Shown: positions 8,571 through 17,939, numbered from the stretch's first letter. The stretch is 56,795 nt of DNA from Antarctobacter heliothermus (GCF_900188425.1 NZ_FZON01000029.1:1-56795); one strand, 5' to 3'. Translations and numbers: made by a program. The notes: generated by a model from the letters alone, not told the origin.

Positions 8571-9404
8571 TTCCGCGTCAAGTCCAAGCGCCTGTAGGGC
8601 CCGGCTCTGGCCTGCCGTGGCGGCTTCGCCCTTTGTGAGCGCGGCCCCCATGTTGCGGAATGAGGTCGCAGCGACCTCGCTCTGCGCACCAGCCGCCAGC
8701 ATCGCCGAAGCGAAGGCAGCTGTCTGCTCAGCCGTGAAGCCAAACATGGTCGCCTGCGCGCCCACACGCTGGACCACGTCCAGAATATCCGCCGCACTTG
8801 AGGCCTGGCTGTTGGACAGATGGTTCATCGCATCCGCCAGCGACACCGTCTCGTCGATGGTGAGCCCGAGCGCCGTCATCAGGTTGGCCATCGAGCCACC
8901 CGCCTGCCCGGCGCTGATATCAAACGCCACCCCGATCCGGGCTGCGGCATCCGTGAAGCGGATCAGGTCCTGCCCGGCAATCCCGGCCTGACCCGCCGCC
9001 GCGGCAATCTCCGCAAGGCCCGTCACCGCGATGGGAATGTCGCGCGACAGCGCAAAAAGATCCTGCTGGAACTGCGCAAAGGCCTCAGGGCTTGGAAAGT
9101 CCACCACCTTGGCCACATCGGCCATGGCGCTTTCAAAATCCGAGGCCGCCTGGATCGGCGCGCCGATCGCACCGCGCAGGGCATAAAAGCTGGCCACCGC
9201 ATCCACCAGCCCACCACGCGCGTCAGCAAGCGCACGGTTGTTGCGCGTGATGGCCGCGTTCAGGCGATCCCCGAAGGTGATGGGCTGGCCATTGCTCTCG
9301 CGGACCGTGTTCGAGATGCCCGCCAGCGCATTGGCCGCCCGACGCGCCGGGCTGGTCACCCGGTCCAGCAGTTCGATGACCAGTTGGGATGTGAGCTGTG
9401 TCAT
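8563..9404 (-). pseudogene. Phage tail tape-measure protein (gpT), 5' fragment
   Basis: About 280 N-terminal residues of a P2-type tape measure. It opens with TSQLVIELLDRVTSPARRA, then FESAMADVAKVVDF and the long Ala/Gly-rich TP901-like core (GITGLAE-type repeats, NLMTALGLTIDETVSLADAM, QATMFGFTAEQTAAFASAML). Homology ends at GLDAEDM and the frame then runs out of register into galU. Normal proteins of this family are 700 residues or more, so the gene is cut at its middle. It is the last phage gene of the block. Confidence 0.85.
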
Positions 9405-9408
9405 CTGA

Positions 9409-9484
9409 TCACCTCATCTTCGCCGCCCGCGCGAGACAGCCTCCACGGCGTCGCGTCACCTCATTTTCGCCGCCCGCGCGAGAC
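9409..9484. repeat. Two 29-bp direct repeats at the E'/T boundary
   Basis: 9409-9437 and 9456-9484 are identical except for one base. The second copy is the end of the E' frame (residues RLARAAKMR and stop). The first lies between E' and the tape-measure start. A local duplication of the E' 3' end is the simplest explanation. Confidence 0.8.
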
Positions 9485-9874
9485 GACGGGCCTCGGCGTG
9501 CCAGAGCACCACCTCGGACCAGTCCATCTCGTCAAAAGCCGTGAGCGGCGTGTTCAGCCAGTGGGCGACCTCGGCAACGACCGATCGCCAGGAGGCGAAG
9601 CCGTGCCCTTGGGGAAAAAATCCGCAATCACCTCCGACAGCGCGGTGAAATCATCGGTGTCCAAGTCCTCGATCATCTCGACCGGATAGCCCGTCAGCGC
9701 CGAGGCCATGACAATGCCCTGGTCCAGGCGATCAGTGATGCCGTCGAGCGCGGCATTCATCCGCTTGAGGTCTTTGACCTTGGGCTTGGCGATGCGGATC
9801 TCGGTGATTTCGCGGCCCTCAAAGGTCACCGGCACGGACAGGGAAACGGTTTTTTGTTTTGCTGCGTCAGTCAT
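9456..9874 (-). CDS. Tail assembly chaperone gpE, with gpE-E' frameshift extension
   Basis: The zero frame (9554-9874, 106 aa) is the tail chaperone: SLSVPVTFEGREITEIRIA, KVKDLKRMNAAL, DTDDFTALSEVIADFF. Inside ADFFP the RNA reads GAT TTT TTC CCC, a canonical T TTT TTC slippery heptamer at 9614-9620. A -1 shift opens a second frame running to TGA at 9456-9458. That frame encodes SWRSVVAEVAHWLN, MDWSEVVLWHAEARRLARAAK, typical of E'. P2-like phages make gpE and gpE-E' this way to load the tape measure. Position (between FII and T) fits. Confidence 0.75.
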
Positions 9875-9882
9875 GGGTCACC

Positions 9883-10419
9883 TCAAAAGCCATTGGGAAG
9901 GCGCAAGATCGCGCGCTCATCTGCGTTTTGAGATGTGCCGTTGACGCGCCAATCGGTGGTGAAGAAGTCCCAGTAGTATTTCTCGGCCCCCTCGAAATAG
10001 AGTTCGTAATGCAGGATTTCGTTGATGGCGTAGTCAAAGCCCTGCAACTCACCACGCTGGAACGCCTCCGGATTGGCCGTGCCCAGACGCCCCTCCAGCA
10101 CCGCCTTGGCCTCGATGGCCACGCCGTTGCGCTTATCGCGCACCGAACCGTAAGCGGTGAACTTCTTGCGCGCCGTGGCCCCAAGACCAAACTGCGTCAG
10201 CAGGTCCGGATCCCAGCCCGCCAGCTTGAAGCTGGCCTCGAGCTTCTGGATGCCGAGCGCGACCTCGATCTGCACGCGCGAGCCGCCGGGATGATGGTCC
10301 TGAAACATCTCCTGCAGGTTGGGCAGCTGCAACTCGGTCAGCGTCAGGTGCTTGGAGGCCGTGGGGTTCTCATCGCCGCAAAACAGGTTTGCGGCCTCCA
10401 TGATGTAGATGTTGCTCAT
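9883..10419 (-). CDS. Phage major tail tube protein (gpFII)
   Basis: 178 aa with the P2 FII signature. It starts MEAANLFCGDE and continues HLTLTELQLPNLQEMFQDHH, EVALGIQKLEASFKLAGWDP and LLTQFG, ending in a segment found in tube proteins (ELQGFDYAINEILHYELYF). It forms the inner tube through which DNA would pass. It lies directly after the sheath gene with an 11-nt gap, as in P2. Intact. Confidence 0.9.
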   Translation of the reverse strand: MSNIYIMEAANLFCGDENPTASKHLTLTELQLPNLQEMFQDHHPGGSRVQIEVALGIQKLEASFKLAGWDPDLLTQFGLGATARKKFTAYGSVRDKRNGVAIEAKAVLEGRLGTANPEAFQRGELQGFDYAINEILHYELYFEGAEKYYWDFFTTDWRVNGTSQNADERAILRLPNGF

Positions 10420-10430
10420 GGTATTTCCCT

Positions 10431-11678
10431 TTATCCAGTAACGGTGCCGACCTGCGCCAGCAGATCATCGAGCAGCGCATCAAGCGCCGGGCGGTAACGC
10501 GCAGACTGAATGCCGAGATAGCGCAGCACTGGCGCCTCCTCAGCGGCAAAGCTGACCGTGAAGCGGCCCTGGCGAAGTTCCTCGGGCGTGTTCTGATCGC
10601 GGGTGAACTTCATCTCGAAGCCAAGGATATCGCCATCGGCCTTGAGATTGCGCAGGCCGGTTTCCATCGTGTTCAGGATCGCCTGGATGGTTTGGCCCGT
10701 GATGTTGAAGCGCCCGAGATAGAACCGCAGGGTGCGCAGCAGCATCAGGTGGATGAAGTCACGCCCGCGGGTCACGTTGTAAAACCGCCAGAGATCATCC
10801 TCGCCCGCGTTATCTGTGCCCACGAAGATGAACCCACCCTGGCCGATGGCACTTTCCACGCCCATTTCACCGCGCAGGAGCACGCCGACATTGGCCGACA
10901 GCAAGCGCTGCGCTTCGGTCGCGCCATCGGTGAGCGAGAAGTTGATGGGACGTGAGGGGCCAACAATACCCTGCACCGGCTGGTTGGCCCAGCTGTGGAA
11001 CGGGCGGCCCTGTTTTTCGTGGTCGCGGCGCACGCCGATGCCGATCACCGCAGGCGACAGCGGCTGAACGACACTCACCCCACCGTCAAACACCTTCACT
11101 GCAGGGTCGACTGGGATCAGGCGTTGCGAGGCAATCGTCTCACGCCAGTCGATGGCGTCCTGCTCGGTGGTGGCGGGGCCATCGACGACCGCATGCGCCA
11201 GAAGCTTTTCGCAGATCGCGGGCAGTGCCGCACAGACCGGGTTGGCCTCACCGACACCGCGCTGGCTGGTATAGCCCGGGGCACAGATGAGGCGCGGGAT
11301 GATGCCCAGTTCGGGACCTGCGGCGATGAACGCCTGCAGGCCGGTAGCGACACCGTGGCCGACGATATTGGAAATGGTCGCGTCCGTATCAGCGCCCTCC
11401 TCAACGCGCACGACCACGACCTTGGCGGCCACCTGGAACTCGCTAAGCTGCGCGTTGATCAGCGTGAGCGCATCACGCAGCGTGCCCGTTACGCCAAGCG
11501 CTGCCAGCTTGGTCGCGTCGTCCGAATAGAGAAAGACCGGCGTGTCAGCTGGGAACACCGATGCATCGGCATCGGGCGCCGTGCCGATCAGGCCCACAAC
11601 GGACATATCGCTCCAGACGGGCGGGCGCGGCTCAGTATCAATCCGCGTGATGGAAATCCCGAAGGTCGGGTCGGACAT
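10431..11678 (-). CDS. Phage tail sheath protein (gpFI)
   Basis: 415 aa contractile sheath. It shows FGISITRIDTEPRPP at the start, a KLAALGVTGTLRDAL segment, VVVRVEEGAD, LICAPGYTSQ, the core AVIGIGVRRDHEKQGRPFHSWANQ, and a C-terminal domain with FHSVSFAAEEAP-like content (RFTVSFAAEEAPVLRYLGIQ). ATG 11678 has AGGAG upstream; 11 extra residues upstream lack support. Sheath plus tube show that this was a myovirus-type tail. Intact. Confidence 0.92.
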   Translation of the reverse strand: MSDPTFGISITRIDTEPRPPVWSDMSVVGLIGTAPDADASVFPADTPVFLYSDDATKLAALGVTGTLRDALTLINAQLSEFQVAAKVVVVRVEEGADTDATISNIVGHGVATGLQAFIAAGPELGIIPRLICAPGYTSQRGVGEANPVCAALPAICEKLLAHAVVDGPATTEQDAIDWRETIASQRLIPVDPAVKVFDGGVSVVQPLSPAVIGIGVRRDHEKQGRPFHSWANQPVQGIVGPSRPINFSLTDGATEAQRLLSANVGVLLRGEMGVESAIGQGGFIFVGTDNAGEDDLWRFYNVTRGRDFIHLMLLRTLRFYLGRFNITGQTIQAILNTMETGLRNLKADGDILGFEMKFTRDQNTPEELRQGRFTVSFAAEEAPVLRYLGIQSARYRPALDALLDDLLAQVGTVTG

Positions 11679-11771
11679 GAGAAGGTCTCCTTGAATAGCC
11701 AAAACCCCCACGCGGCCCTCAGGCGCGCATGAAGGTATATTGGATGCTTGGGATCGGCGGCTGGCCGAGGT

Positions 11772-11996
11772 TCAGAACGACAGCGTCGGTGTCGTGATAT
11801 CGAGGTCAGTTTTCGTGTCGGACTGGATCTGGACCTCAAGGATCAGCACCGGGCCAGCAGATGCTGTGGGTTCCCCGAAGACCCGGATCGCGCGGACAAA
11901 GCCACCGGCACCGTCATCGACAACCTCACCCACCTGCACATCGCGCACATCGGTGATTCCCAGCTTGGTGCTAATCTGTGTCAGGTCGGATCGCAT
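11772..11996 (-). CDS. Small phage tail-region protein
   Basis: 74 aa (MRSDLTQISTKLGI to DLDITTPTLSF), preceded by an excellent GGAGGAGGT site. It sits between the fibre-like gene and the sheath gene. Its beta-rich pattern (VQVGEVVDDGAGGFVRAIRVF) suggests a small structural or adaptor protein. Family not recognised. Confidence 0.6.
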   Translation of the reverse strand: MRSDLTQISTKLGITDVRDVQVGEVVDDGAGGFVRAIRVFGEPTASAGPVLILEVQIQSDTKTDLDITTPTLSF

Positions 11997-12010
11997 TTGC
12001 ACCTCCTCCG

Positions 12011-12817
12011 TCAATACGTCCCGCCATCGACCAGATCGATCCGGCCTTGCAGCGCCGTCAGCGTTGATTGCAGGTTGGAGACCTGCGCAATCGTATGACC
12101 ATGGCTGCTGGCCGCTTTGCTCGCGAGCTGCGCCGTGAGGTTCGGAATATCCCCGATCCCAAGCGCCACTTCCCCGGCTTGGCCATTCACGGACGACACC
12201 GGCCCATTGGCCAGCACGCTTTCGGCAATATCCGCCGCGGCGGCCGCATCCTGTGCCGCCTGCTGGGCCAGGGCCAGAGCGCTCGAAACTGCAGCGGCCG
12301 TCTCGATCACGGAAGCTGCAAGGCCCGCGCTGGCAGAAATCACCCAATCGCCGTGCACGGCCGCCCCAATATCACCGTTGACGGCCACCACTTCGCCCGC
12401 CAGTCCGCCATTGGCGCGGGTGTAGCTATCGACCCGAAACACCGCCCAATCATTCAGGCTATCGTCAACATCGCGCGTCAGCACGACATAGGGCGTAGGC
12501 GCAAAGAGCGCCCGCGCAGGCGTGTCGTCGATCTCGAAGGTGGTCTGCAGGCCCACCGACACAGTAAGCGGCGTCGAGGATGTCGCCACCAGAAAGCCGT
12601 TTTCCGCTGCAGCTTGAGCCGCCGCCAGAGCCGGTCCAAGAACCTCGTTGACCCGCAACAGCCCCAGCGTCACCAGATTGTCACTTGCCGCATTCAGCCG
12701 TGCCAGCTGGCCATCGAGATCGCCAAGGCTCTCGGCAATCAACCGATACCGCCGGTTGAAGAAGTCCCGATCAAGACTTTGCCTGTCATTGACCCGAAGG
12801 TCCTCGAACCTCAGCAT
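12011..12817 (-). CDS. Tail fibre-like protein
   Basis: 268 aa. The N-terminal 75 residues look like a baseplate-attachment segment. A middle domain (TYVLTRDVDD-type, GDWVISASAGL) and an Ala-rich coiled region (SALALAQQAAQDAAAAADIAES) lead to a tail with SSVNGQAGEVALGIGDIP and a SHGHTIAQVSNLQSTLTALQGRID ending. SVNGQxGxVxL and H-x-H repeats are common in phage fibres. It would be the host-binding or fibre-shaft component. No chaperone gene was seen next to it. Confidence 0.6.
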   Translation of the reverse strand: MLRFEDLRVNDRQSLDRDFFNRRYRLIAESLGDLDGQLARLNAASDNLVTLGLLRVNEVLGPALAAAQAAAENGFLVATSSTPLTVSVGLQTTFEIDDTPARALFAPTPYVVLTRDVDDSLNDWAVFRVDSYTRANGGLAGEVVAVNGDIGAAVHGDWVISASAGLAASVIETAAAVSSALALAQQAAQDAAAAADIAESVLANGPVSSVNGQAGEVALGIGDIPNLTAQLASKAASSHGHTIAQVSNLQSTLTALQGRIDLVDGGTY

Positions 12818-12821
12818 GACG

Positions 12822-12992
12822 TCACCCCTTGTTCATCGGCTCTGCCGTGGCGATCGCCTCTGGGTGATCTGCCTTCAGCCCATCGTAGATTGCGGTCGTG
12901 ACAACATAGCGCGCGCCCGGGCGGAACCGCGCCCCGGCAAATTCAAGGGGACGGTTGACCGTCACCCGGTAGTGGGTCGGTTTGGATGCCAT
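12822..12992 (-). CDS. Short phage protein
   Basis: 56 aa, MASKPTHYRVTV through IATAEPMNKG, with GGAGG upstream of the start and tight packing between the DUF4815 gene and the fibre-like gene. The sequence (VNRPLEFAGARFRPGARYVV) is typical of short proteins in P2-like clusters that follow the fibre genes. Function unknown. Confidence 0.6.
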   Translation of the reverse strand: MASKPTHYRVTVNRPLEFAGARFRPGARYVVTTAIYDGLKADHPEAIATAEPMNKG

Positions 12993-13045
12993 GAGGCTGC
13001 CTCCAGAATTGGATGATACGTTGGTGACGTCATTGCGTGGCGGGA

Positions 13046-15352
13046 TCAGGACTGCGCGTATTCGATCAGCTCTCCGACCAAAAACGGCACCGCAGCACTC
13101 ACCGTCGAGCCCACGATCTTGACGGCATAGGTGCTGACCGAGGTCACGTTGAAGATCGAGGTCCGCCGCACCGAACCATCTGGCAGAACCATGTCCTCAA
13201 CCACATCGGCCGCCTCCACGCCGTCCAGCGTGGCCCCGGTCAACAGTGTGACCGTGCAATCGTGGGTCACGTCATTAAAGTGCTGCAGGTCCGTGACCAC
13301 CTTGACGCTGGTTGTGGGCGAGCCGAGCGTGCGCGCCTCCGACACCCAGGTAAAAGCCGTCTTGGGCCGCGTCACCACCGCTTGCGAGCCCGCAAGCCCA
13401 AAGCCGGGCATCAGGTCCGTGGTTCCGGTCAGGGTCATGCGCACCGGCAGCAGCGCTGGCAGGCCCGACAGGTTCGGGCCATTGCCCTCACCGTCCAGCG
13501 CGACCCAGGCCCCATTGACCTGAACCTCGATATCAATCCGGCACGCAGGCGGTGTCACGCCCGGATGCAGCACGTCAAGATCGAGGATACCGCCTGCGAG
13601 CTGGAACGCGGTCAGCTCGACAGAAACACGCGGGCGTTCAAACTTCGCAAAATAAAGACGCAACTTCAGGTCGTCGACAAGGTTGCCCGCAAAGAAAGCC
13701 CCGTCGGTTGAGACAAAGAAGGTGCCCTGAACCACCCCGTTGTCGGTATTGGTCATGGCGACATAGTGATCGCCAGTGGTAATCAGAACAATCGCGTAGC
13801 GCCGACCCGCCGTCAGGAAGGTCGGCGTGATCGCCAGCCGCGTCTCAACCAGCGAGGGCAGCCCCGCTTGGGTGGAAACCGCGCCCACCTGAATGTCCGT
13901 GGCCGGCAACGTTGTGCGCGAGATCACCCGCGACAGGTCTGGCATGCCAAAGGCGGTCTCGGTCACCAGAACCGTCACATCCCCAGCAGCGGCCTTGCGC
14001 GAGACGTAGAGCCCGATCTGGCTGAGCCAGCCGTCCTGGCTGTTAAGGAACGTCTGCGCGACCTGCTGGCCGTTGATCGTTTCGGTCGTTGTGACACGGT
14101 CCCAGTATTGCTCCTCATAGGTATCGATCCAGAATTGGCGCACCCGGATCCAATGCACATTGCCATTGGCCACCCGCGCGCCGTTGGGCATCTGGTCGGG
14201 CACGCCGTTGGTGACTTCCCAGGTCTCGCCTTCAGCGCGAAAGATGTTATTGGCCAAATCATACGTACCCTGCCGCCACCAGCGGGCATTGGTGCACACA
14301 ATCTTGCTTTCGCCATAGCGGCGCCGGGTCCGGGCCCGGCTCAGTCGACGGATTTGCGTCGCTTCAAAGGTATATTGGGCAAGCCGTGTTTCGGACGCGT
14401 AACCGGTCAAATCAAGCCGGAGCGCATGAGTGTAGTTGGGCAGGACAAAGCCGTCATTTTTGCTGACATAGACGTTATTGGGGTTCAAAAGCGCCAGCTG
14501 AGACGTCTGCGCGCCTGCACGCGGAAACCGGATGCCCTCCTCGACCACCGCATCAAACTCCGGATGATCGATCTGCGAGCCCTCGGCGGTCAGAAAGTGG
14601 TTTGTGCCATAAAAAATATAGGCCCCCGGTGCGTAAAGCTCCTGGCGCACCTCTTCGAGCTGCTCGGTCAATTCGACGATTTCGGCCTTGGTCGCATACC
14701 CCGCCATCCGGTCGGCCAAGGCTGAGAGGTCGGTGCGCAGCGTGTCCACCTGACCGCTGATCTGCCCGCGCCAGCTTTCGAGTGCGATTGTACGCTGCGA
14801 GATGTTGCGCAGGTTTGGCAGCTGCGTCGCCTGCCACTGCTCGATCGCCACGATCCCGGTGGTATCGAGCAAGACATAGGCGATGACGGTGACATTGGCA
14901 TCGGTCGCAGGATAGCCGGGATCGGGGCCTTCGGTGCCAGCCACGGTGGAAATCTCCGCGCGGCGCAGGCTTTCCATCGCGACTGATTGCGGCTCGGTGG
15001 TCCCGGTCTGTGCGTCGATCAGAAAGTCGCGCGGCTGGATATCGGTCTCGACCTCCTGGCCGAAGGTGACGATGGCCACACGCTTGCGCGTGACCAGGGG
15101 CAGCACATTGAACATATCCACGATGATGTCCTCGCCGCGCGCATAGACCGCACCACCCGCGTAGAGACGCCCCGAGGACAAGGTGATCTCGGTGGCCGCA
15201 GTCTTGGTGGCCGAAAAGCCGGAATAGGCCTTGCCGCTTTCAACCGCGTCCTTGACGATGTGATCCATGGCCGCGCGCATGAAGTCTTGCGTGTTGTTGA
15301 GATCGGCGGATTGGAGCTCCTGCCGGTCGCGGTAGATGACGGTGCTTTGCAT
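13046..15352 (-). CDS. Large baseplate/fibre protein, DUF4815-like
   Basis: 768 aa. The N-terminal part (YRDRQELQSADLNNTQDFM, LSSGRLYAGGAVYARGEDI, then VAIVTFGQEVETDI) matches the DUF4815 type of phage structural protein. The central part has Tyr/Trp-rich beta repeats and the C-terminus a beta-sandwich-like pattern. It sits between tail protein I and the fibre-like gene, where P2 carries its fibre gene H. It probably replaces H as the major receptor-binding or baseplate-spike component. Confidence 0.65.
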   Translation of the reverse strand: MQSTVIYRDRQELQSADLNNTQDFMRAAMDHIVKDAVESGKAYSGFSATKTAATEITLSSGRLYAGGAVYARGEDIIVDMFNVLPLVTRKRVAIVTFGQEVETDIQPRDFLIDAQTGTTEPQSVAMESLRRAEISTVAGTEGPDPGYPATDANVTVIAYVLLDTTGIVAIEQWQATQLPNLRNISQRTIALESWRGQISGQVDTLRTDLSALADRMAGYATKAEIVELTEQLEEVRQELYAPGAYIFYGTNHFLTAEGSQIDHPEFDAVVEEGIRFPRAGAQTSQLALLNPNNVYVSKNDGFVLPNYTHALRLDLTGYASETRLAQYTFEATQIRRLSRARTRRRYGESKIVCTNARWWRQGTYDLANNIFRAEGETWEVTNGVPDQMPNGARVANGNVHWIRVRQFWIDTYEEQYWDRVTTTETINGQQVAQTFLNSQDGWLSQIGLYVSRKAAAGDVTVLVTETAFGMPDLSRVISRTTLPATDIQVGAVSTQAGLPSLVETRLAITPTFLTAGRRYAIVLITTGDHYVAMTNTDNGVVQGTFFVSTDGAFFAGNLVDDLKLRLYFAKFERPRVSVELTAFQLAGGILDLDVLHPGVTPPACRIDIEVQVNGAWVALDGEGNGPNLSGLPALLPVRMTLTGTTDLMPGFGLAGSQAVVTRPKTAFTWVSEARTLGSPTTSVKVVTDLQHFNDVTHDCTVTLLTGATLDGVEAADVVEDMVLPDGSVRRTSIFNVTSVSTYAVKIVGSTVSAAVPFLVGELIEYAQS

Positions 15353-15355
15353 GGC

Positions 15356-16615
15356 TCAGACCTCTGTAAATGTGCCGATTGTGATCTCGCCGACCACGCG
15401 GCGGTCGCCCGCGCGGGGCAATCGATATGTCTTGGTGTTGATCAGGATTTTATCCCGAAGGGATTTGGCGACCATCACGGCCTCACGTGCATCCGCGATG
15501 GGTGCTTTGCTGGCCGCAACGATGTATCCGTTCACAAAGGCCCCTGCCGTGCGGGGATATCGCCGTCCCTTGATCCGCGTCAGGACCTCGGCATGGTAGG
15601 GCGGCATGCCCAGCCGTGTGGTGCCCAGATGGGTGGAGCGCTTGCGCGCATCCAGGCTTCGCTCCGGGTCATGGATATGCCAGCGCTCAAAGAGATGCTG
15701 CCAGGACAATGTCTGCGGCAGGCAGGCGCCGAGAATGCGCTGGCCGTCTGCCCCGGGAAACACCGAGGCCGATTGTGCCGGGTGGGTCTCGGCGATCATT
15801 TGCGGGCGCACATCGATCAGATCGCCTTTTGGCCATACGGTTGTGTATTGCTCGCGGCCCAGCCGGTAGCTGTAGGTCGTGGCCCGCGGGATTCGGACAA
15901 TGCGTTGGCGCACCCCCATATCATCGATGAGGAACGCGCGGGCTTTGGGCGCGGCATCAAGATGGATGGCTGCCGTGGGTTTTGGCGCAAGGACCACCTC
16001 GTCATAGGCAATCGCGTTGAAATCCCCAACGCGTTCTGGCGTTACCGAGCGGAGCGTCAGAGTCGTCTCGCGGCCGTGATCATGCAGCTTTGCAGTGCGC
16101 ACATAGCGCGTGCCCTGCACTGAGACCGGATTGTTTGGCCCGGCAAAGGCCGTGCCCGGGCCGTCTGGGGCTGACAGATACCGGGTGTTCCGGCCGGAGA
16201 CGCCGCGCTTGATGAAGGGATAGACCCGGAGTTGCGCGAAACGGTCGAGATAGGCGGCGCGTTCCTCATCCCTGAGCGCCTGTGTCATGAACGTCTTGGC
16301 AGGCGGCACGATGAACCGCCGCGCCTCGGCCCCCATGACGGCCAGAGCTTCCGCGAAGGCGGTCTGTGTGCCCTTGATCGCGTGAAACGGCAGTGATCGC
16401 GCGGTGCGCGCGCGTTTTGTCTCCTCCGGCCAGTCCTTGTCCCACAGATCGACCGAGAGGCCCCAGGCGAGCCAGGGCAAATGGCTGCTCGGGATCTGAT
16501 GCGGTTGCACCAGCGGACGCAACCCGATGGGCAAATCGGCAATGCGCGCGCCGGTGAGATCGACAGCCTCCTCGAAGGCTGTGCGGTTGTCCGGCAGCAG
16601 GGTCTCGCGGCTCAT
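15356..16615 (-). CDS. Phage tail protein I (gpI), long form
   Basis: The first 130 or so residues match gpI: LLPDNRTAFEEAVD, LPWLAWGLSVDLWDKDW, RARTARSLPFHAIKGTQTAFAEAL. At 419 aa it is more than twice the P2 length. The C-terminal 280 residues are an added domain rich in beta structure, with no obvious relative. gpI is a baseplate component assembled with gpJ, whose gene is just upstream. Start and stop are well packed with neighbours (3-nt gap to the DUF4815 start). Confidence 0.8.
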   Translation of the reverse strand: MSRETLLPDNRTAFEEAVDLTGARIADLPIGLRPLVQPHQIPSSHLPWLAWGLSVDLWDKDWPEETKRARTARSLPFHAIKGTQTAFAEALAVMGAEARRFIVPPAKTFMTQALRDEERAAYLDRFAQLRVYPFIKRGVSGRNTRYLSAPDGPGTAFAGPNNPVSVQGTRYVRTAKLHDHGRETTLTLRSVTPERVGDFNAIAYDEVVLAPKPTAAIHLDAAPKARAFLIDDMGVRQRIVRIPRATTYSYRLGREQYTTVWPKGDLIDVRPQMIAETHPAQSASVFPGADGQRILGACLPQTLSWQHLFERWHIHDPERSLDARKRSTHLGTTRLGMPPYHAEVLTRIKGRRYPRTAGAFVNGYIVAASKAPIADAREAVMVAKSLRDKILINTKTYRLPRAGDRRVVGEITIGTFTEV

Positions 16616-16626
16616 GGGCAGGGATC

Positions 16627-17514
16627 CTATTCATCGCGCAGGGCCGCGATCGTCACGGTGATCGCCTCCACCGCGTAAACCTCGGTCGGCCCGAGGACGA
16701 TATCAGCGGCGGGCGTAACAAGATCCACCGAATGCACGCCTTCGACATGCAACTTCGAGAAGATTGCCGAGCGGCGCAGGTTCATGCCAAGCATCCGATT
16801 GGTTTCCACCCAGTCAGATAAGGCTGACAGGGCGCGGTCGCGCACGACATTGCCATCAGGACCCGGATACAGCGTCAGCTTTGCCTCCACTGAGATCCGG
16901 TGGACCCGTGGCCCCAAGACCTCGACCATGTCGGTCAGCGGGCGCACGTCATTGTCGATCAGCGACAAGCGGATGGTTTCGCGTTCCGTAAGGCTGGGCA
17001 CCGGATCAGGTCCCGCCCGCAGGATCGTGACGCGCACCCGACCGGGCGTCGTCATGATGGCCGTGGCATCGCGTGCCCAAGGGGCCGCGGTGAGCGCATG
17101 ATAGACATACGCCCCTTCAGGTCCGGCCACGGAGAACGCCTCCGGGGCCAGCTGCACGCGACGGCGCAGGCGATCATCGTCCTCAAGCACCAGCACGCCG
17201 GTGTCGTCCTCGACCTGCATCCGCTGCGTGCCAAACAACGCCGCGAGGTGGTCGAGGTTCGAGCCATAGGCCGAAGCCAGTAAAACCGAACGGGCCGCAT
17301 CATTGATCCGCGCGCGCAGCAGCATCTCGCGATAGGCAAAGGCCTCGATCAGCTTGCGCGCGGGCTCACTTTCGAGATCAATGACGCCTGCGATGGCCGG
17401 AAACCGAGCGACCAGATCATCGCACATTTCAGTGACGATCGCCTCGTAGTCCAGCGTCTCGATCACGTCGGGCGGCGTCAGACCGGAGAGGTTGATGGCG
17501 GTGAAACGGCTCAT
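16627..17514 (-). CDS. Baseplate assembly protein J
   Basis: 295 aa with the gpJ signature throughout. It starts INLSGLTPPDVIETLDYEAI and continues FPAIAGVIDLESEPARKLIEAFAYREMLLRARIND, HLAALFGTQRM and a GRVRVTILRAGPDPVPS segment. Its start ATG overlaps the gpW stop by 4 nt (ATGA), showing translational coupling. It forms the wedge of the contractile baseplate. Confidence 0.9.
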   Translation of the reverse strand: MSRFTAINLSGLTPPDVIETLDYEAIVTEMCDDLVARFPAIAGVIDLESEPARKLIEAFAYREMLLRARINDAARSVLLASAYGSNLDHLAALFGTQRMQVEDDTGVLVLEDDDRLRRRVQLAPEAFSVAGPEGAYVYHALTAAPWARDATAIMTTPGRVRVTILRAGPDPVPSLTERETIRLSLIDNDVRPLTDMVEVLGPRVHRISVEAKLTLYPGPDGNVVRDRALSALSDWVETNRMLGMNLRRSAIFSKLHVEGVHSVDLVTPAADIVLGPTEVYAVEAITVTIAALRDE

Positions 17515-17936
17515 GGTTGGGCCTCGCGTTCCTCGATCAGCACCCCATCCGGGTTGGCATAGGCATTGATGCGGCGCGCGCCTTCAACCGTGAAGTCGCC
17601 ATAGGTGGCCCGTGGCCGGTACTCGCCCTCGAGGAAGAATTGCAGCCGTCCGTCGCGTGTCACCTCAACGATCTGAATGCGGGTCACGCGGTAGCGCGGC
17701 TCGAATTGCTCGATCGCAGAGGTCACCGCGGCAAACCACGGCGTCACCTCATTGGGCGTGATGGTGCGCCCCAGCAGGTTCGGGACAAACGATCCGTACC
17801 ATTCGCGCATGATCCGAGCCCCAAACCGCGTGGTGAAGATGTCCTGCAGGCTCTGGGCCACGTGTGGCCAGCCCTCAATCACACCGCCGGTGGCGGCGTT
17901 GAGACCGACGGACGGGTTTATGCTGCGCGTGGCCAC
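17511..17936 (-). CDS. Baseplate protein W (gpW/gp25 family)
   Basis: 141 aa. It contains INPSVGLNAATGGVIEGWPHVAQSL (seen in parts), QDIFTTRFGARIMREWYGS and VTRIQIVEVTRDGRL, the conserved order of gp25-like lysozyme-related wedge proteins. It follows a 92-aa phage protein with a 3-nt gap and overlaps gpJ. Role: baseplate wedge assembly. Intact. Confidence 0.88.
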   Translation of the reverse strand: MATRSINPSVGLNAATGGVIEGWPHVAQSLQDIFTTRFGARIMREWYGSFVPNLLGRTITPNEVTPWFAAVTSAIEQFEPRYRVTRIQIVEVTRDGRLQFFLEGEYRPRATYGDFTVEGARRINAYANPDGVLIEEREAQP

Positions 17937-17939
17937 CGG

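Noticed and set aside
11772-12347. 191-codon minus-strand frame over the fibre-like gene
   Set aside because: Only its last 74 codons, from the ATG at 11996 with a strong ribosome site, look real; the rest is antiphase to the 268-aa fibre-like protein.
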